Of a DNA stretch of 64,000 nucleotides, positions 20,112 to 28,628 are shown in pieces. Below the pieces are notes generated by a model, which was given only the letters and a program-made list of their open reading frames with translations, ran no database searches and had not been told where the DNA came from. The stretch is from positions 186,001-250,000 of the forward strand of contig CAMVKH010000002.1 in assembly GCA_947168065.1 (NCBI GenBank), written 5' to 3'. Source of the DNA: an uncultured Bacteroidales bacterium. GTDB lineage: Bacteria; Bacteroidota; Bacteroidia; Bacteroidales; UBA932. Within the stretch, counting starts at the first letter, position 1. Each line of letters opens with the position of its first letter. Both the position numbers and the translations under genes were made by a program.

Positions 20112-20669
20112 TTAGAAATTGAATTCGTCGTCGTTGTTCTGCTTCAATTCTTCGTCGGTGAAGACGCTTCGGGGCCTGCCGGAACGTGACAGGATGGCGC
20201 TGAAGATCAGGCCGAGGAGCGCGCACCAGAAGAAGGTGGTGATGCAGCTGATCTGGGCGTAGCTGTCCTCCAGCTTGAGCATCACATCTTCGAAGCCTTC
20301 CGGCATGGCGGCGCCCATGCTCTCGAAGCTGGCAAAGGTCTGTTCAAAGGCCTTCGCCACCGCATCAGGAAACAAGAACTGATACTCGACGAAGGCCCAG
20401 ACGGCACAGACCAGGGCAGACAGCACGCACACGATGACCCCGTAACTGAAGACCGGTTCATCCGGATGGTCGATGGCGTATCGTTTCATGATGATACGCA
20501 GCAACCAGATGCTGCCGGCCAGCTTGACGAACCAGAGCAGTCCGCTCAGGATGGCGTTTTCGGTCAGGAAGGTGAGGGTCGAAACGACGACGGTGACGGC
20601 GGCCAGGATCAATCCGTCCCTGGCGGCCAGGCCCCATTTGGAGCTGTTGGTGCTAACTGTCTGTTCCAA
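20112..20669 (-). CDS. DUF4199 membrane protein (185 aa)
   Basis: Four predicted transmembrane helices (about residues 20-38, 43-58, 75-95, 138-160) and a polar tail ending in several Asn/Asp residues. The pattern and the position immediately before a GT2 transferase are characteristic of DUF4199 proteins of Bacteroidota. The biochemical role is unknown, but the conserved pairing suggests a part in lipid-linked glycan handling. It is 18 bases after the upstream DUF308 gene. Confidence 0.8.
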   Translation of the reverse strand: MEQTVSTNSSKWGLAARDGLILAAVTVVVSTLTFLTENAILSGLLWFVKLAGSIWLLRIIMKRYAIDHPDEPVFSYGVIVCVLSALVCAVWAFVEYQFLFPDAVAKAFEQTFASFESMGAAMPEGFEDVMLKLEDSYAQISCITTFFWCALLGLIFSAILSRSGRPRSVFTDEELKQNNDDEFNF

Positions 20670-20687
20670 AGTGTTTGTGTTAAGAGA

Positions 20688-21251
20688 TTATTGCTGGATA
20701 GCTGTTTTGAATGCTTCGACCTGTTTCTCGAACTTCTTGATACCCACGAGGGCGACAAGGTAGGAGACGCCGAGGGCGATGATGCCGATGCCGATGAGCG
20801 TGGAGAGCGTCACAGCGGAATCCACCGGGTTGCGGGCGAAGAAGATGCTGAGGATGACGGCGCAGATGCCCAGCAGGAGCATGACCCACCAGTACGGGAA
20901 GCCCACGCGTTTGTAGTCGAAGCTCTGGACGGCGATGATGATACCCTCGACCATGACCCAGATAGCGAAGATGATGGGCAGGGAAGCGGCCAGGGCGCCG
21001 CTGAAGGCCAGGAAGAAGATACCGAGCAGGATCTGCAGGATGGCCGACAGCATGCGGCTGCCGCTGTTGGGGAGAAATCTTTCCGTCCGGAAGGTGAAAA
21101 TCAGCTTGAACAAACCCGAGAAAAGGGTGAAGCAACCGATGAGCCAGGCGGTAGCGAAAAGGGTGCCGGCGGGCCGGGCGATGCAGATAATACCGAGAAC
21201 CACAAGCAGGCAGCCTGCGATTCCGAGCCATATTTTAGAAGTTTTAGACAT
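20688..21251 (-). CDS. HdeD/DUF308 family membrane protein (187 aa)
   Basis: Six hydrophobic helices in three hairpins, the layout of HdeD-type DUF308 proteins, with the usual GxxxLxxGIxxI repeats (KIWLGIAGCLLVVLGIICI, ILQILLGIFFLAFSG, VMLLLGICAVILSI). HdeD of E. coli is linked to acid stress; here the role is unknown. The start MSKTSKIW at 21251 fits the promoter at 21275-21282; the longer start at 21287 lies upstream of it. First gene of the DUF308-DUF4199-GT2 unit. Confidence 0.85.
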   Translation of the reverse strand: MSKTSKIWLGIAGCLLVVLGIICIARPAGTLFATAWLIGCFTLFSGLFKLIFTFRTERFLPNSGSRMLSAILQILLGIFFLAFSGALAASLPIIFAIWVMVEGIIIAVQSFDYKRVGFPYWWVMLLLGICAVILSIFFARNPVDSAVTLSTLIGIGIIALGVSYLVALVGIKKFEKQVEAFKTAIQQ

Positions 21252-21274
21252 AGTAATAAAATAGTTTAATTCCA

Positions 21275-21335
21275 CAAATATACACATTTTTAAGAAAAAA
21301 CCCGTTGGAGATTGGAATGATTCGTCGTAACTTTG
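21275..21335. promoter_or_regulatory. Divergent promoters, DUF308 operon and TIM-barrel lipoprotein
   Basis: Minus-strand TATATTTG at 21275-21282 and plus-strand TAACTTTG at 21328-21335. The latter lies nine bases before the ATG at 21344 and so rules out the longer in-frame start at 21305. Confidence 0.6.
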
Positions 21336-21343
21336 AAGCCACT

Positions 21344-22513
21344 ATGAAAAAGCTTCTGATCCTGATGCTTGGCCTGTTGGCCATTGCTGCCTGCCAACCC
21401 CGGCAGGATGAACCCGCGTATATCGTCCAGGTGTCGCTGGGCGGCTGGCACACGCCCGATTATACAGCGGACCAGATCATCGGCCGTATCGATTCCGTCC
21501 GACAGATGATTCCTGTCAGAAAGGTCATCATCGGCTGGAGCCTGGACAAAGCGATCTACCGGCAGGTAGGGGACTACCTGCATGAGAAGAACATCCAGAT
21601 GCTGCTCTGGCTTCCGGTCTTTGCCGAGACCGAAGAAGTCTGCGACAATACGCCCGCCGTGGACCTCTGGGGTCATGTGCCGGCCCATTACGATCTGGCG
21701 GCCGGAGAGGGCTTCCGTTTCAATTGTCCCTCCGATCCGCTTAATGCCGCCCATGTGGTCGCGATCTATGACGATCATTTCAGCGACTGTGGCTTCGACG
21801 GCGTCTTCCTCGACCGCATCCGCACCCAGTCGTTCGTCAGCGGTGTCGGAGGCGTGCTCAACTGCGGCTGCCCGCACTGTGCGGAACGATTTGCCGCAGA
21901 AGGCGTTGACCTGGAAACCGTGCGAAAGGCCTGGGAGGCCAAAGGCGATGATTTCCTCTCGGTCAGCGGCTATACGCCGCAAGGCGGATTTACCCTGAAG
22001 GATACCCTGGCCACCCGCTTTTTCGAGGCCAAAGGCCATATTGTCAGCGGCGCGGTGGCGTCCATTGCCGACAGCCTGCGCAGCCGCGGCCTCGAGATCG
22101 GCATGGACCTCTATGCCCCGTTCATGGCTCCGTTCGTCGGACAGGACTACGCCATTCTCGCCCGGCACGCCGATTTCATCAAGCCGATGCTCTACCGCAT
22201 GACCTTCGCGCCGGCCGGCATGGGCTTCGAATACGATTTGCTCCGCAAGGCTGTTCCGGGCGCCACCGGCTATCCGGACTTCAGCATGGACCGGGCTTTT
22301 CTCTCGTCGCAGCTGGAGGCCATGGCGCCGTATCCCTGCGCCAAGTTTCCGGGCATCGAAATCAATTACCGGGAGGGAGTCGTGCCGACCTCGCCTTCCT
22401 ATGTGACGGAATCCCTGGACGAAGTCATGCGCCATCATTTTGACGGTGCCGTGCTCTCCTGGAACATCATGGAGGCGCCCGATTCCCATATTGTCATCCT
22501 TAATAGAAAGTAA
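21344..22513 (+). CDS. Lipoprotein with glycoside-hydrolase-like TIM barrel (389 aa)
   Basis: Lipoprotein signal MKKLLILMLGLLAIAAC, with Cys17 as lipid site. The mature part reads as a (beta/alpha)8 barrel: KVIIGWSLDKA, IQMLLWLPVF, a CGFDGVFLDRIRTQSF strand with candidate acidic residues, LEIGMDLYAPF, DFIKPMLYRM, and a closing GAVLSWNIMEAPD strand. A CGCPHC motif after the fourth strand could bind metal or form a disulfide. These features resemble putative glycosidases related to alpha-amylase-like and DUF4015-like barrels, but I cannot assign a CAZy family. It is followed after one base by a DUF1295 membrane gene. Confidence 0.7.
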   Translation: MKKLLILMLGLLAIAACQPRQDEPAYIVQVSLGGWHTPDYTADQIIGRIDSVRQMIPVRKVIIGWSLDKAIYRQVGDYLHEKNIQMLLWLPVFAETEEVCDNTPAVDLWGHVPAHYDLAAGEGFRFNCPSDPLNAAHVVAIYDDHFSDCGFDGVFLDRIRTQSFVSGVGGVLNCGCPHCAERFAAEGVDLETVRKAWEAKGDDFLSVSGYTPQGGFTLKDTLATRFFEAKGHIVSGAVASIADSLRSRGLEIGMDLYAPFMAPFVGQDYAILARHADFIKPMLYRMTFAPAGMGFEYDLLRKAVPGATGYPDFSMDRAFLSSQLEAMAPYPCAKFPGIEINYREGVVPTSPSYVTESLDEVMRHHFDGAVLSWNIMEAPDSHIVILNRK

Positions 22514-22514
22514 T

Positions 22515-23465
22515 ATGAATAAAATGAACATCCCCTTGATGGCCACGTTGCTGGGCCTGTCGCTGGTCGTTTGCCCGCTGCTCTATTTCCTGGTCGGGCC
22601 TGCCCTGGACGCCGTGCAACTGTCCACCCTGAAGATTCTGCTCGTGATTATGGGTTGCAGCGCCTTGTTCTGTTTCGTGACGGGCGAGCTGACCGGCAAC
22701 AATTCCCAGATGGACAAACTCTGGAGCCTTCTCCCGGAGGTTTATGTCTGGATCATTGCCGTGCAGGGAGGCATGAAGCCCCGCCTTGTGGTAATGGCCG
22801 TTCTGGCCACGCTCTGGGGAATCCGGCTGACCTTCAATTTCGCGCGCAAGGGTGCCTATCACTGGAAGTTCTGGGAAGGCGTGGAAGATTACCGCTGGGC
22901 GATTGTCCGCACCGGGGCGCCTTTCAACGGCAAGCGCGGTCCCTGGATGCTCTTCGACCTGTTCTTTATCTCCATCTATCAGAATGCACTGATCCTGATG
23001 ACCACGTTCCCGGCCCTGGTGAGCATGAACTCGACGCGGCCTTTCGGCGTCATGGATGTCGTGGCGGCCGTCCTGATGTTCTCGTTCATCCTGTACGAGA
23101 CGATTGCCGACGAGCAGCAGTGGGCTTTCCAGACACGGAAATGGAAGATGATCAAGGCCGGCCAGAAGCTGGAAGAGCTTCCCGCACCTTACAACCTGGG
23201 CTTCAACACGCGGGGCCTCTGGGGCGTCAGCCGGCATCCCAACTATTTTGCGGAGCAGAGCATCTGGGTGTGCTTCTATCTTTTCTCCATCGGCGCCGGC
23301 ATCGGTGTCTTTAACTGGAGCATCATCGGCGCGCTGCTGCTCATCGTGCTCTTCCTGGGCAGTTCCACCCTCGCCGAGCAGATCAGCGGCGGCAAATACC
23401 CGGCCTACGCCCGCTATTGCCAGCAGGTTTCGCGCTTTTTCCCTGGAAAGAAGTTTTCCCTCTGA
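22515..23465 (+). CDS. DUF1295 steroid-reductase-like membrane protein (316 aa)
   Basis: Multi-helix inner-membrane protein of the DUF1295/3-oxo-5-alpha-steroid 4-dehydrogenase superfamily. The C-terminal signature NTRGLWGVSRHPNYFAEQ is intact (about residues 237-254), as in family members thought to bind NADPH, and GGKYPAYARYCQQVSRFFP ends the protein. At 316 residues it is slightly longer than typical. The ATG at 22515 follows the preceding stop by one base, implying coupled translation with the barrel lipoprotein. The substrate is unknown. Confidence 0.85.
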   Translation: MNKMNIPLMATLLGLSLVVCPLLYFLVGPALDAVQLSTLKILLVIMGCSALFCFVTGELTGNNSQMDKLWSLLPEVYVWIIAVQGGMKPRLVVMAVLATLWGIRLTFNFARKGAYHWKFWEGVEDYRWAIVRTGAPFNGKRGPWMLFDLFFISIYQNALILMTTFPALVSMNSTRPFGVMDVVAAVLMFSFILYETIADEQQWAFQTRKWKMIKAGQKLEELPAPYNLGFNTRGLWGVSRHPNYFAEQSIWVCFYLFSIGAGIGVFNWSIIGALLLIVLFLGSSTLAEQISGGKYPAYARYCQQVSRFFPGKKFSL

Positions 23466-23478
23466 TCCGTACGGCGGC

Positions 23479-26148
23479 TCAGTCCTCGTGGATCAGGTGC
23501 ACGTCGCACTGCGGGAACGGGATGGTGATGCCGGCGTTGTTGAGCGCTTCGTAAATCACCTCTTTTGAACGGTCGATATAGCCGATCCTTTCGGGGACCA
23601 GGACATACTGCTTCACGGCGATATCCACGGAGCTGTTGCTCATGTTGTCGACAACTACGTAGACACCATACTGGGGATCTACGATTTCGCGGCCGTACTT
23701 GTCTTTGGTACGCATCTGCTGCATGGCTTCCACCAGCACTTCGCGCACTTTCGGGACGTCGCTTCCATAGGCGACGCCCACGATGATTTTCGTGAACTCG
23801 TAGGAGTTGTTGCGCGTGAGGTTGTTGAAGTTCTTGCCGAATAGGGAGGCGTTGAGGAAGGACATCTCCGTGCCTTCCAGGGTCTCCACGACCACGCACT
23901 GGTAGTTGATGGCCACCACCTGGCCCCGCACGCCGTCACATTCGATCCAGTCGCCGACGCGCAGACGGCCGCCCATGAGCTGGATGCCGTAGATGAAGTT
24001 GTTGAGGATATCCTTGAGCGCGAGACCGATACCGGCTGACAGACCGCCGGCCACCATGGCCAGGGAGCCGGTCGGAATATTCCAGACGGTCACCACAACC
24101 ACCGCATAAGCCATCCAGATCAGCACGCTGATAATGCTGTTGCCCAGCGAAAGGTTGATCTCGTTGTTCCGGATTGCGGTGCGTTTGTGCTTGCGCATGA
24201 AGGCCGCGTAGCTCAGATACTGCCAGATGGCGTGAATGGCCCGGTTGACGTAGCGAAGGATGAAGTAGAGGGAGAAGAGGCCAATGATGCTTCTTGCCGA
24301 GATCCGCAGGGTTTCGATACCGTCTTTGTCGAACAACTGGACGAAGGGCTGGTAATAGATCCTGTCGTACAGATCCTCGAAGTCGAAGACATTGAGGGTC
24401 ATCTTCACGCAGAAGGGCAGGGACAACAGCAGCATCACCGGGATGCCTGCCTGCCGGATCAGGTCGTAGAACCAGGTGGCGCCGAAGAGCAGCGACTCCC
24501 GGTCGGTTCCGGCCACATAGGTGATGCGATTGCGCATGTCCTCGACCTGCTTGTCCAGCCACCGTTGCTTGTAGCGGCCCAGGAGGTCGGCAATGCAGAC
24601 GATGGTAAGCAGGATGGCCAACTGAAAATACCACCAGATCAGGATGAGCAGGGCGACAAAGGTGTAGCCCAGGAAGGCGGAGACGAAGGCGATGAGATAG
24701 ATGGCCAGTGACACCCAGCCCAGCGTGCTGTCGATCTGCGTGGCTTTCCCGCTTTCCCGGATGCAGAAGAACAGTTGCCGCACGACAATCAGCAACAGGA
24801 GGGGCGGGAACAGCAGTACCAGCGCCTTGTCCGGAATGAAGATATTGCGGCAGACGATGATGACCAGCGCGGTGAGGAAGGTGGGGAAATACAGCCGCAG
24901 GCCGTTTCGGATCTGGTCGGGTTTCACGCGCAGCAGCAGGGAGCCGGAGATGGCCATGAGCAGCCACAGGAAGGTATTGATGTGCTTGACGCCCATCTGG
25001 ACATATTCGCCTCCTTTCCAGACGAAGCCGAACACCAGGAAATACAGGAAGGTTCCCACCAGGACGCAGAAGAGGGATACCTGTTTCCGGGAGAAGATGC
25101 GCTTGATCTTGCCGATGCGGCGGATGAGCAGGAGAAGCAGGTAAGTGACGACCCAGAATGCGACCAGGAGAACCAGCTGGATGGCGCAGACCAGCACCAG
25201 CAGGGAATTCACGCCTTTGCTGGAGAGACTGTCAAAAAACGATTTGTCTGCTTCTTCCTCGTTGCTGTCGACTTCGTTGCTGTCGCTTTCATCGCTATTG
25301 AGTTCATTGAAGTCGTACTGCCCGTGTATGTCTGCCATCATCTTGTCCCAATACACCTGGGGGCTGGCCATGATTGTCAGGAAAGGCGTCTGACCGGTGA
25401 CGAAGAAGTAGTTTTCCAGATCCTTGTAGCGGGATTCCGCATAGTCATAGGTCTCCTTCATGCGCAGGTAGGCTTCCTGGTAGTGCGTACTGTCCGCCAG
25501 GATGGTGGCCCGGTTGTCGGCATACATCTTCAACAGTTCGGAAGCATACTGGATACAGGAATCCCGGTAGACTTCCCCTTCCTCATCCAGAACGAAGGGC
25601 GCCGAGAGCGAGTCCTTGAAGGCGATCCGGATCACTTCCTTTTCCAGGAAGGAATCCTCATAGGAAAAGTGCAGGTCGAGCGAATCGTTGTGGTAGAGCA
25701 GACTGTCCGGCAAGATCTCGATTTCAATCTCCTTCATCACCGGCGGGAGGCGGCGCAGCGCCTCGATGAGACGGGCATAGCGGTCGACATTCAGGTCCAG
25801 GCTGCTCATGATCTGGTCATAGGGCCGGGTGTCCTTGCTGAAATCCTTGTAATCGGAAGTGACCTTTTTCAGGGCATAAGACAGGTCGAAGGTCATTTCC
25901 TCTTCCTGGGTGTACAGCAGGATGGAGAGCTCGTTCGAGTTCGTGATGACATCGATCATCTTCTTGTGCTGGCGCTCGAAATCCTCGTCGAAGCGACGCT
26001 GAGTCTCATTGCGCTGTGCAAGGCTAAGGCCCAGCTCGGTGTACAGATCTTTGAGGGTTTTGGTCAGGGAGCGCCCGTTCACGATCGCATAGACCGGAAG
26101 GGACAGCGCGAGAAGGACAAGGACAATCGTCAGAAATCGTTTTTTCAT
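23479..26148 (-). CDS. Large MscS-family mechanosensitive channel (889 aa)
   Basis: Begins with a signal peptide and a long extracytoplasmic, coiled-coil-prone domain (about residues 25-285; acidic DSDESDSNEVDSNEEEAD tract at its end). At least eight membrane helices follow, then the MscS pore and beta domains: GLSAGIGLALKDILNNFIYG is the pore-helix/TM3b region and GDWIECDGVRGQVVAINYQCVVVETLEG the beta domain. The soluble C-terminal domain includes VGVAYGSDVPKVREVL. The architecture is like the KefA/YnaI large class used against hypo-osmotic shock. Monocistronic, convergent with the DUF1295 gene 13 bases away. Confidence 0.9.
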   Translation of the reverse strand: MKKRFLTIVLVLLALSLPVYAIVNGRSLTKTLKDLYTELGLSLAQRNETQRRFDEDFERQHKKMIDVITNSNELSILLYTQEEEMTFDLSYALKKVTSDYKDFSKDTRPYDQIMSSLDLNVDRYARLIEALRRLPPVMKEIEIEILPDSLLYHNDSLDLHFSYEDSFLEKEVIRIAFKDSLSAPFVLDEEGEVYRDSCIQYASELLKMYADNRATILADSTHYQEAYLRMKETYDYAESRYKDLENYFFVTGQTPFLTIMASPQVYWDKMMADIHGQYDFNELNSDESDSNEVDSNEEEADKSFFDSLSSKGVNSLLVLVCAIQLVLLVAFWVVTYLLLLLIRRIGKIKRIFSRKQVSLFCVLVGTFLYFLVFGFVWKGGEYVQMGVKHINTFLWLLMAISGSLLLRVKPDQIRNGLRLYFPTFLTALVIIVCRNIFIPDKALVLLFPPLLLLIVVRQLFFCIRESGKATQIDSTLGWVSLAIYLIAFVSAFLGYTFVALLILIWWYFQLAILLTIVCIADLLGRYKQRWLDKQVEDMRNRITYVAGTDRESLLFGATWFYDLIRQAGIPVMLLLSLPFCVKMTLNVFDFEDLYDRIYYQPFVQLFDKDGIETLRISARSIIGLFSLYFILRYVNRAIHAIWQYLSYAAFMRKHKRTAIRNNEINLSLGNSIISVLIWMAYAVVVVTVWNIPTGSLAMVAGGLSAGIGLALKDILNNFIYGIQLMGGRLRVGDWIECDGVRGQVVAINYQCVVVETLEGTEMSFLNASLFGKNFNNLTRNNSYEFTKIIVGVAYGSDVPKVREVLVEAMQQMRTKDKYGREIVDPQYGVYVVVDNMSNSSVDIAVKQYVLVPERIGYIDRSKEVIYEALNNAGITIPFPQCDVHLIHED

Positions 26149-26206
26149 AGGAAAGACTCGGACAAATAGTAAGGGAGACTCAATGTAAAAATTCAGGAAA
26201 TAATGT

Positions 26207-28390
26207 TCAGCGGCTCATGACGAACAGCAGGTCGGCGCCGTCCTGGATGTCCTCGTAGCGCAGTTCTGTGCCCTTGAGGCGGGTCCCGTTCAGGTAAACG
26301 GCCTTCACATAGACGTTTTCCGGACTCCAGTTCTGCGTGCGCACCGTGAGTGTGCCGCCGCCGGAAAGGCGCACTTGTACGCCTGGCAGGCAGGGCGACC
26401 CCAATTCATAAGTGTTGCTGCCCGGGCACAGCGGATAGAAACCCAGACAGTTGAAGATGTACCAGGCGCTCATCTGGCCGCAGTCGTCGTTGCCGCTCAG
26501 GGCGTCCGGGGTGTTTCCGTAGAAATGGTCGGCCACGTACCGCACCCATTTCTGGCACTCCTGCGGCTTGCCCAGCTTGTTGTAAAGGTAGAGCACATGG
26601 TGGCAGGGCTCGTTGCCGTGCCAGTAGCCGCCGATGCGGCCCCAGATGTCGTGGGCGCCGGGGATGTCATCGCTCATCTCGATTCGGAACATATTGTCCA
26701 GCCGTTCCGTGAGGAACTTCTTCCCGGCGATGGCCATATAGTCTTCAAAGGCATGCGGCACCGTCCAGGTGTATTGCAGGGTGAAGCCCTCGGTGATGTC
26801 GCCCCAGCCGTTGTCCGATCCGGGGCCCTCATAGGCGATGTCGGAGAAGGGCGTGCGCCAGTTGCCCTTCGAGTCGCGGCCGCGCATGTACCGGGTCTCC
26901 GGATCGATGAGATTGCGGTAATTCCGGCTGCGCTTCAGGAAGAATTGGTAGTCTTCCTCATGTCCCAGCAACTTCGCCGCCTGGGCGATGCACCAGTCGT
27001 CGTAGGCATATTCCAGGGTCTTGGAGACCGATTCCATCTCCTTGTCGAAAGGCACGTAGCCCAGCGCCGTATACTCCGGCAGACAGTCGTAGTGCGGGTT
27101 GGTGGCCGTGGCTTTCATGGCCTGGTAAGCACGCTCGTAGTCGAAGCCTTTTACACCCTTTACCATCATATCTGCAAGAACTGAAACTGCGTGATAACCA
27201 ATCATGCACCACGTTTCACCTCCATAAAAGCTCCAGATGGGAAGCATGTGCTCCGTGCTCTTGTCGTAATGCTCCAGCATGGAGTTGGCCAGGTCGGCCT
27301 GCAGCGTTTGGTTGACCAGGTTCAGCAGCGGATGGAACGCCCGGTAGGTATCCCAGAGGGAGAAGGTGGTGTAGTTGGTAAAGCCGCTGGCCTGCCCGAT
27401 GGTTCCGTCGTGCGCGCGGAAGCGCCCGTCCACATCCTGGAAGAGGAAGGGGTGCAGGGCGGTGCGGTACACGCTGGTATAGAAGGTCTCTTTGTCTTTC
27501 CGGCTGCAGGCCGGGTCGAGTTCGTAGCGTCCGAGCTCGGCTTCCCACAGCGCTTCGGCTTCCCGGCGGACGGTGTCGAAGTCTTTTCCTTCGATTTCGG
27601 CCAGGTTCCGCAGCGCACCGTCCGTGCCCGTGCCCGACACGGCCACCCGGACGGAAAGCTGCTGGCCCGCACGGGTCGGGAAATACAGGCAGGCCTTGAT
27701 GCCGGTGCCCCAGGCCTCCAGACTGCTGCGGAAGCGGCTGGTGTTGTAGATCACCGGCTTTCCTTCCTTGTAGATGACCAGGTCGCGGATGGGTTCGGAG
27801 AAGCGCGCGGCAAAGAAGACCTGGCGGTTCGGATTCCATCCGTTGACGAGTTTGCTGCCTACGATCGTATAATCGTCCACTACGCGGATCGACGACCAGA
27901 CGCACTTCCAGCGCAGCGTATGGTTGAGGTCAATGACGAGTTTCGACGTGTCGCAGGCCGGATAGGTGAAGCGAAGGATGCCGCTGCGTGCCGCTGCCGT
28001 CACTTCGGCCTGCACGCCATAGTCGCTCAGATCAACGCTGTAATAGCCGGGACGGGCGGATTCCCGTTCGTGCGAAAAGCGGGACGGCGTGAAGCCGGGT
28101 GCGAACAGGAAATCGCCCAGGTCCGGAATGCCCGTACCGCTCAGGTGGGTGAGGCTGATGCCCATGATCGTTTCCCGGGTATACTTGTAGCCGGCGGCGG
28201 TGTCATAATCATAGTCATCCGTGTCGGGGCTGATCTGGATGCCGCCGAAAGGCACTTGCGCACCCGGATAGACATTGCCGAAGCCGGCGGTGCCCACGAA
28301 AGGGTTGACGTATTGGATGAGATCCTGCGCCGCGGCTCCGAGGGTCAGGAACGACAGCAGTGCGGCCAAAACGAAGCATCTGTTTTTCAT
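26207..28390 (-). CDS. GH92 family alpha-mannosidase (727 aa)
   Basis: Calcium-dependent exo-alpha-mannosidase family used by Bacteroidota to trim host or fungal mannans. A signal peptide ends GAAAQ, followed by the GH92 N-terminal hallmark YVNPFVGTAGFGNVYPGA and ISLTHLSGTG. The catalytic domain shows FSLWDTYRAFHPLL, PIWSFYGGETWCMIGYH, and GNDDCGQMSAWYIFNCLGFYP near the end. Length agrees with the family (about 730-780). The start at 28390 was chosen because MKNRCFVL starts the signal peptide. No SusC/SusD pair is adjacent, so it is not visibly part of a polysaccharide utilisation locus. Confidence 0.93.
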   Translation of the reverse strand: MKNRCFVLAALLSFLTLGAAAQDLIQYVNPFVGTAGFGNVYPGAQVPFGGIQISPDTDDYDYDTAAGYKYTRETIMGISLTHLSGTGIPDLGDFLFAPGFTPSRFSHERESARPGYYSVDLSDYGVQAEVTAAARSGILRFTYPACDTSKLVIDLNHTLRWKCVWSSIRVVDDYTIVGSKLVNGWNPNRQVFFAARFSEPIRDLVIYKEGKPVIYNTSRFRSSLEAWGTGIKACLYFPTRAGQQLSVRVAVSGTGTDGALRNLAEIEGKDFDTVRREAEALWEAELGRYELDPACSRKDKETFYTSVYRTALHPFLFQDVDGRFRAHDGTIGQASGFTNYTTFSLWDTYRAFHPLLNLVNQTLQADLANSMLEHYDKSTEHMLPIWSFYGGETWCMIGYHAVSVLADMMVKGVKGFDYERAYQAMKATATNPHYDCLPEYTALGYVPFDKEMESVSKTLEYAYDDWCIAQAAKLLGHEEDYQFFLKRSRNYRNLIDPETRYMRGRDSKGNWRTPFSDIAYEGPGSDNGWGDITEGFTLQYTWTVPHAFEDYMAIAGKKFLTERLDNMFRIEMSDDIPGAHDIWGRIGGYWHGNEPCHHVLYLYNKLGKPQECQKWVRYVADHFYGNTPDALSGNDDCGQMSAWYIFNCLGFYPLCPGSNTYELGSPCLPGVQVRLSGGGTLTVRTQNWSPENVYVKAVYLNGTRLKGTELRYEDIQDGADLLFVMSR

Positions 28391-28445
28391 ACGCTGGATT
28401 TGCAAGCGAAGTTAGCCATTATTCTGCAATCCCGGTTGTCGGGTG

Positions 28446-28483
28446 CAAAAATATTTGCATATCAAAAAAAATCCGTATCTTTG
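28446..28483. promoter_or_regulatory. Divergent promoters for GH92 and tRNA-Cys
   Basis: Minus-strand TATTTTTG at 28446-28453 serves the mannosidase gene (leader about 48 bases). Plus-strand TATCTTTG at 28476-28483 lies ten bases before the tRNA. Confidence 0.65.
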
Positions 28484-28492
28484 CATTCCCTT

Positions 28493-28566
28493 GGTGCCTG
28501 GGCCGGGAGGTTAGGCACTGGTCTGCAAAACCAGGTAGAGCGGTTCAATTCCGCTAGGCACCTCCA
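28493..28566 (+). tRNA. tRNA-Cys (GCA anticodon)
   Basis: Cloverleaf read by eye: acceptor GGTGCCT/AGGCACC, D stem GCC/GGC, anticodon stem CTGGT/ACCAG with loop CTGCAAA (anticodon GCA), and T stem AGCGG/CCGCT with loop TTCAATT. The discriminator is T (U73), the identity element of cysteine tRNAs, and CCA is encoded at 28564-28566. Its 3' end is part of a long inverted repeat described below. Confidence 0.95.
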
Positions 28567-28620
28567 AAATAAACGAAGCCGTGTGGCTTCGTTTTTATTT
28601 TGGAGGTGCCTGTCGGCACC
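28556..28620 (+). terminator. Terminator hairpin fused to the tRNA-Cys 3' end
   Basis: The core stem AACGAAGCC (28572-28580), loop GTGT, GGCTTCGTT and a T-run form an intrinsic terminator. The complementarity continues outward: 28556-28580 pairs with 28585-28611 across 25 positions with a two-base bulge, and so includes the last 11 bases of the tRNA. A second small hairpin, GGTGCC/GGCACC with loop TGTC (28605-28620), follows and could also end transcription of the convergent gene. Confidence 0.75.
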
Positions 28621-28628
28621 TTTCTGTT

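Noticed and set aside
24775..26169. 464-codon plus-strand frame opposite the MscS gene
   Set aside because: Gln/Glu/Asp-rich antisense translation of membrane helices; not a protein.
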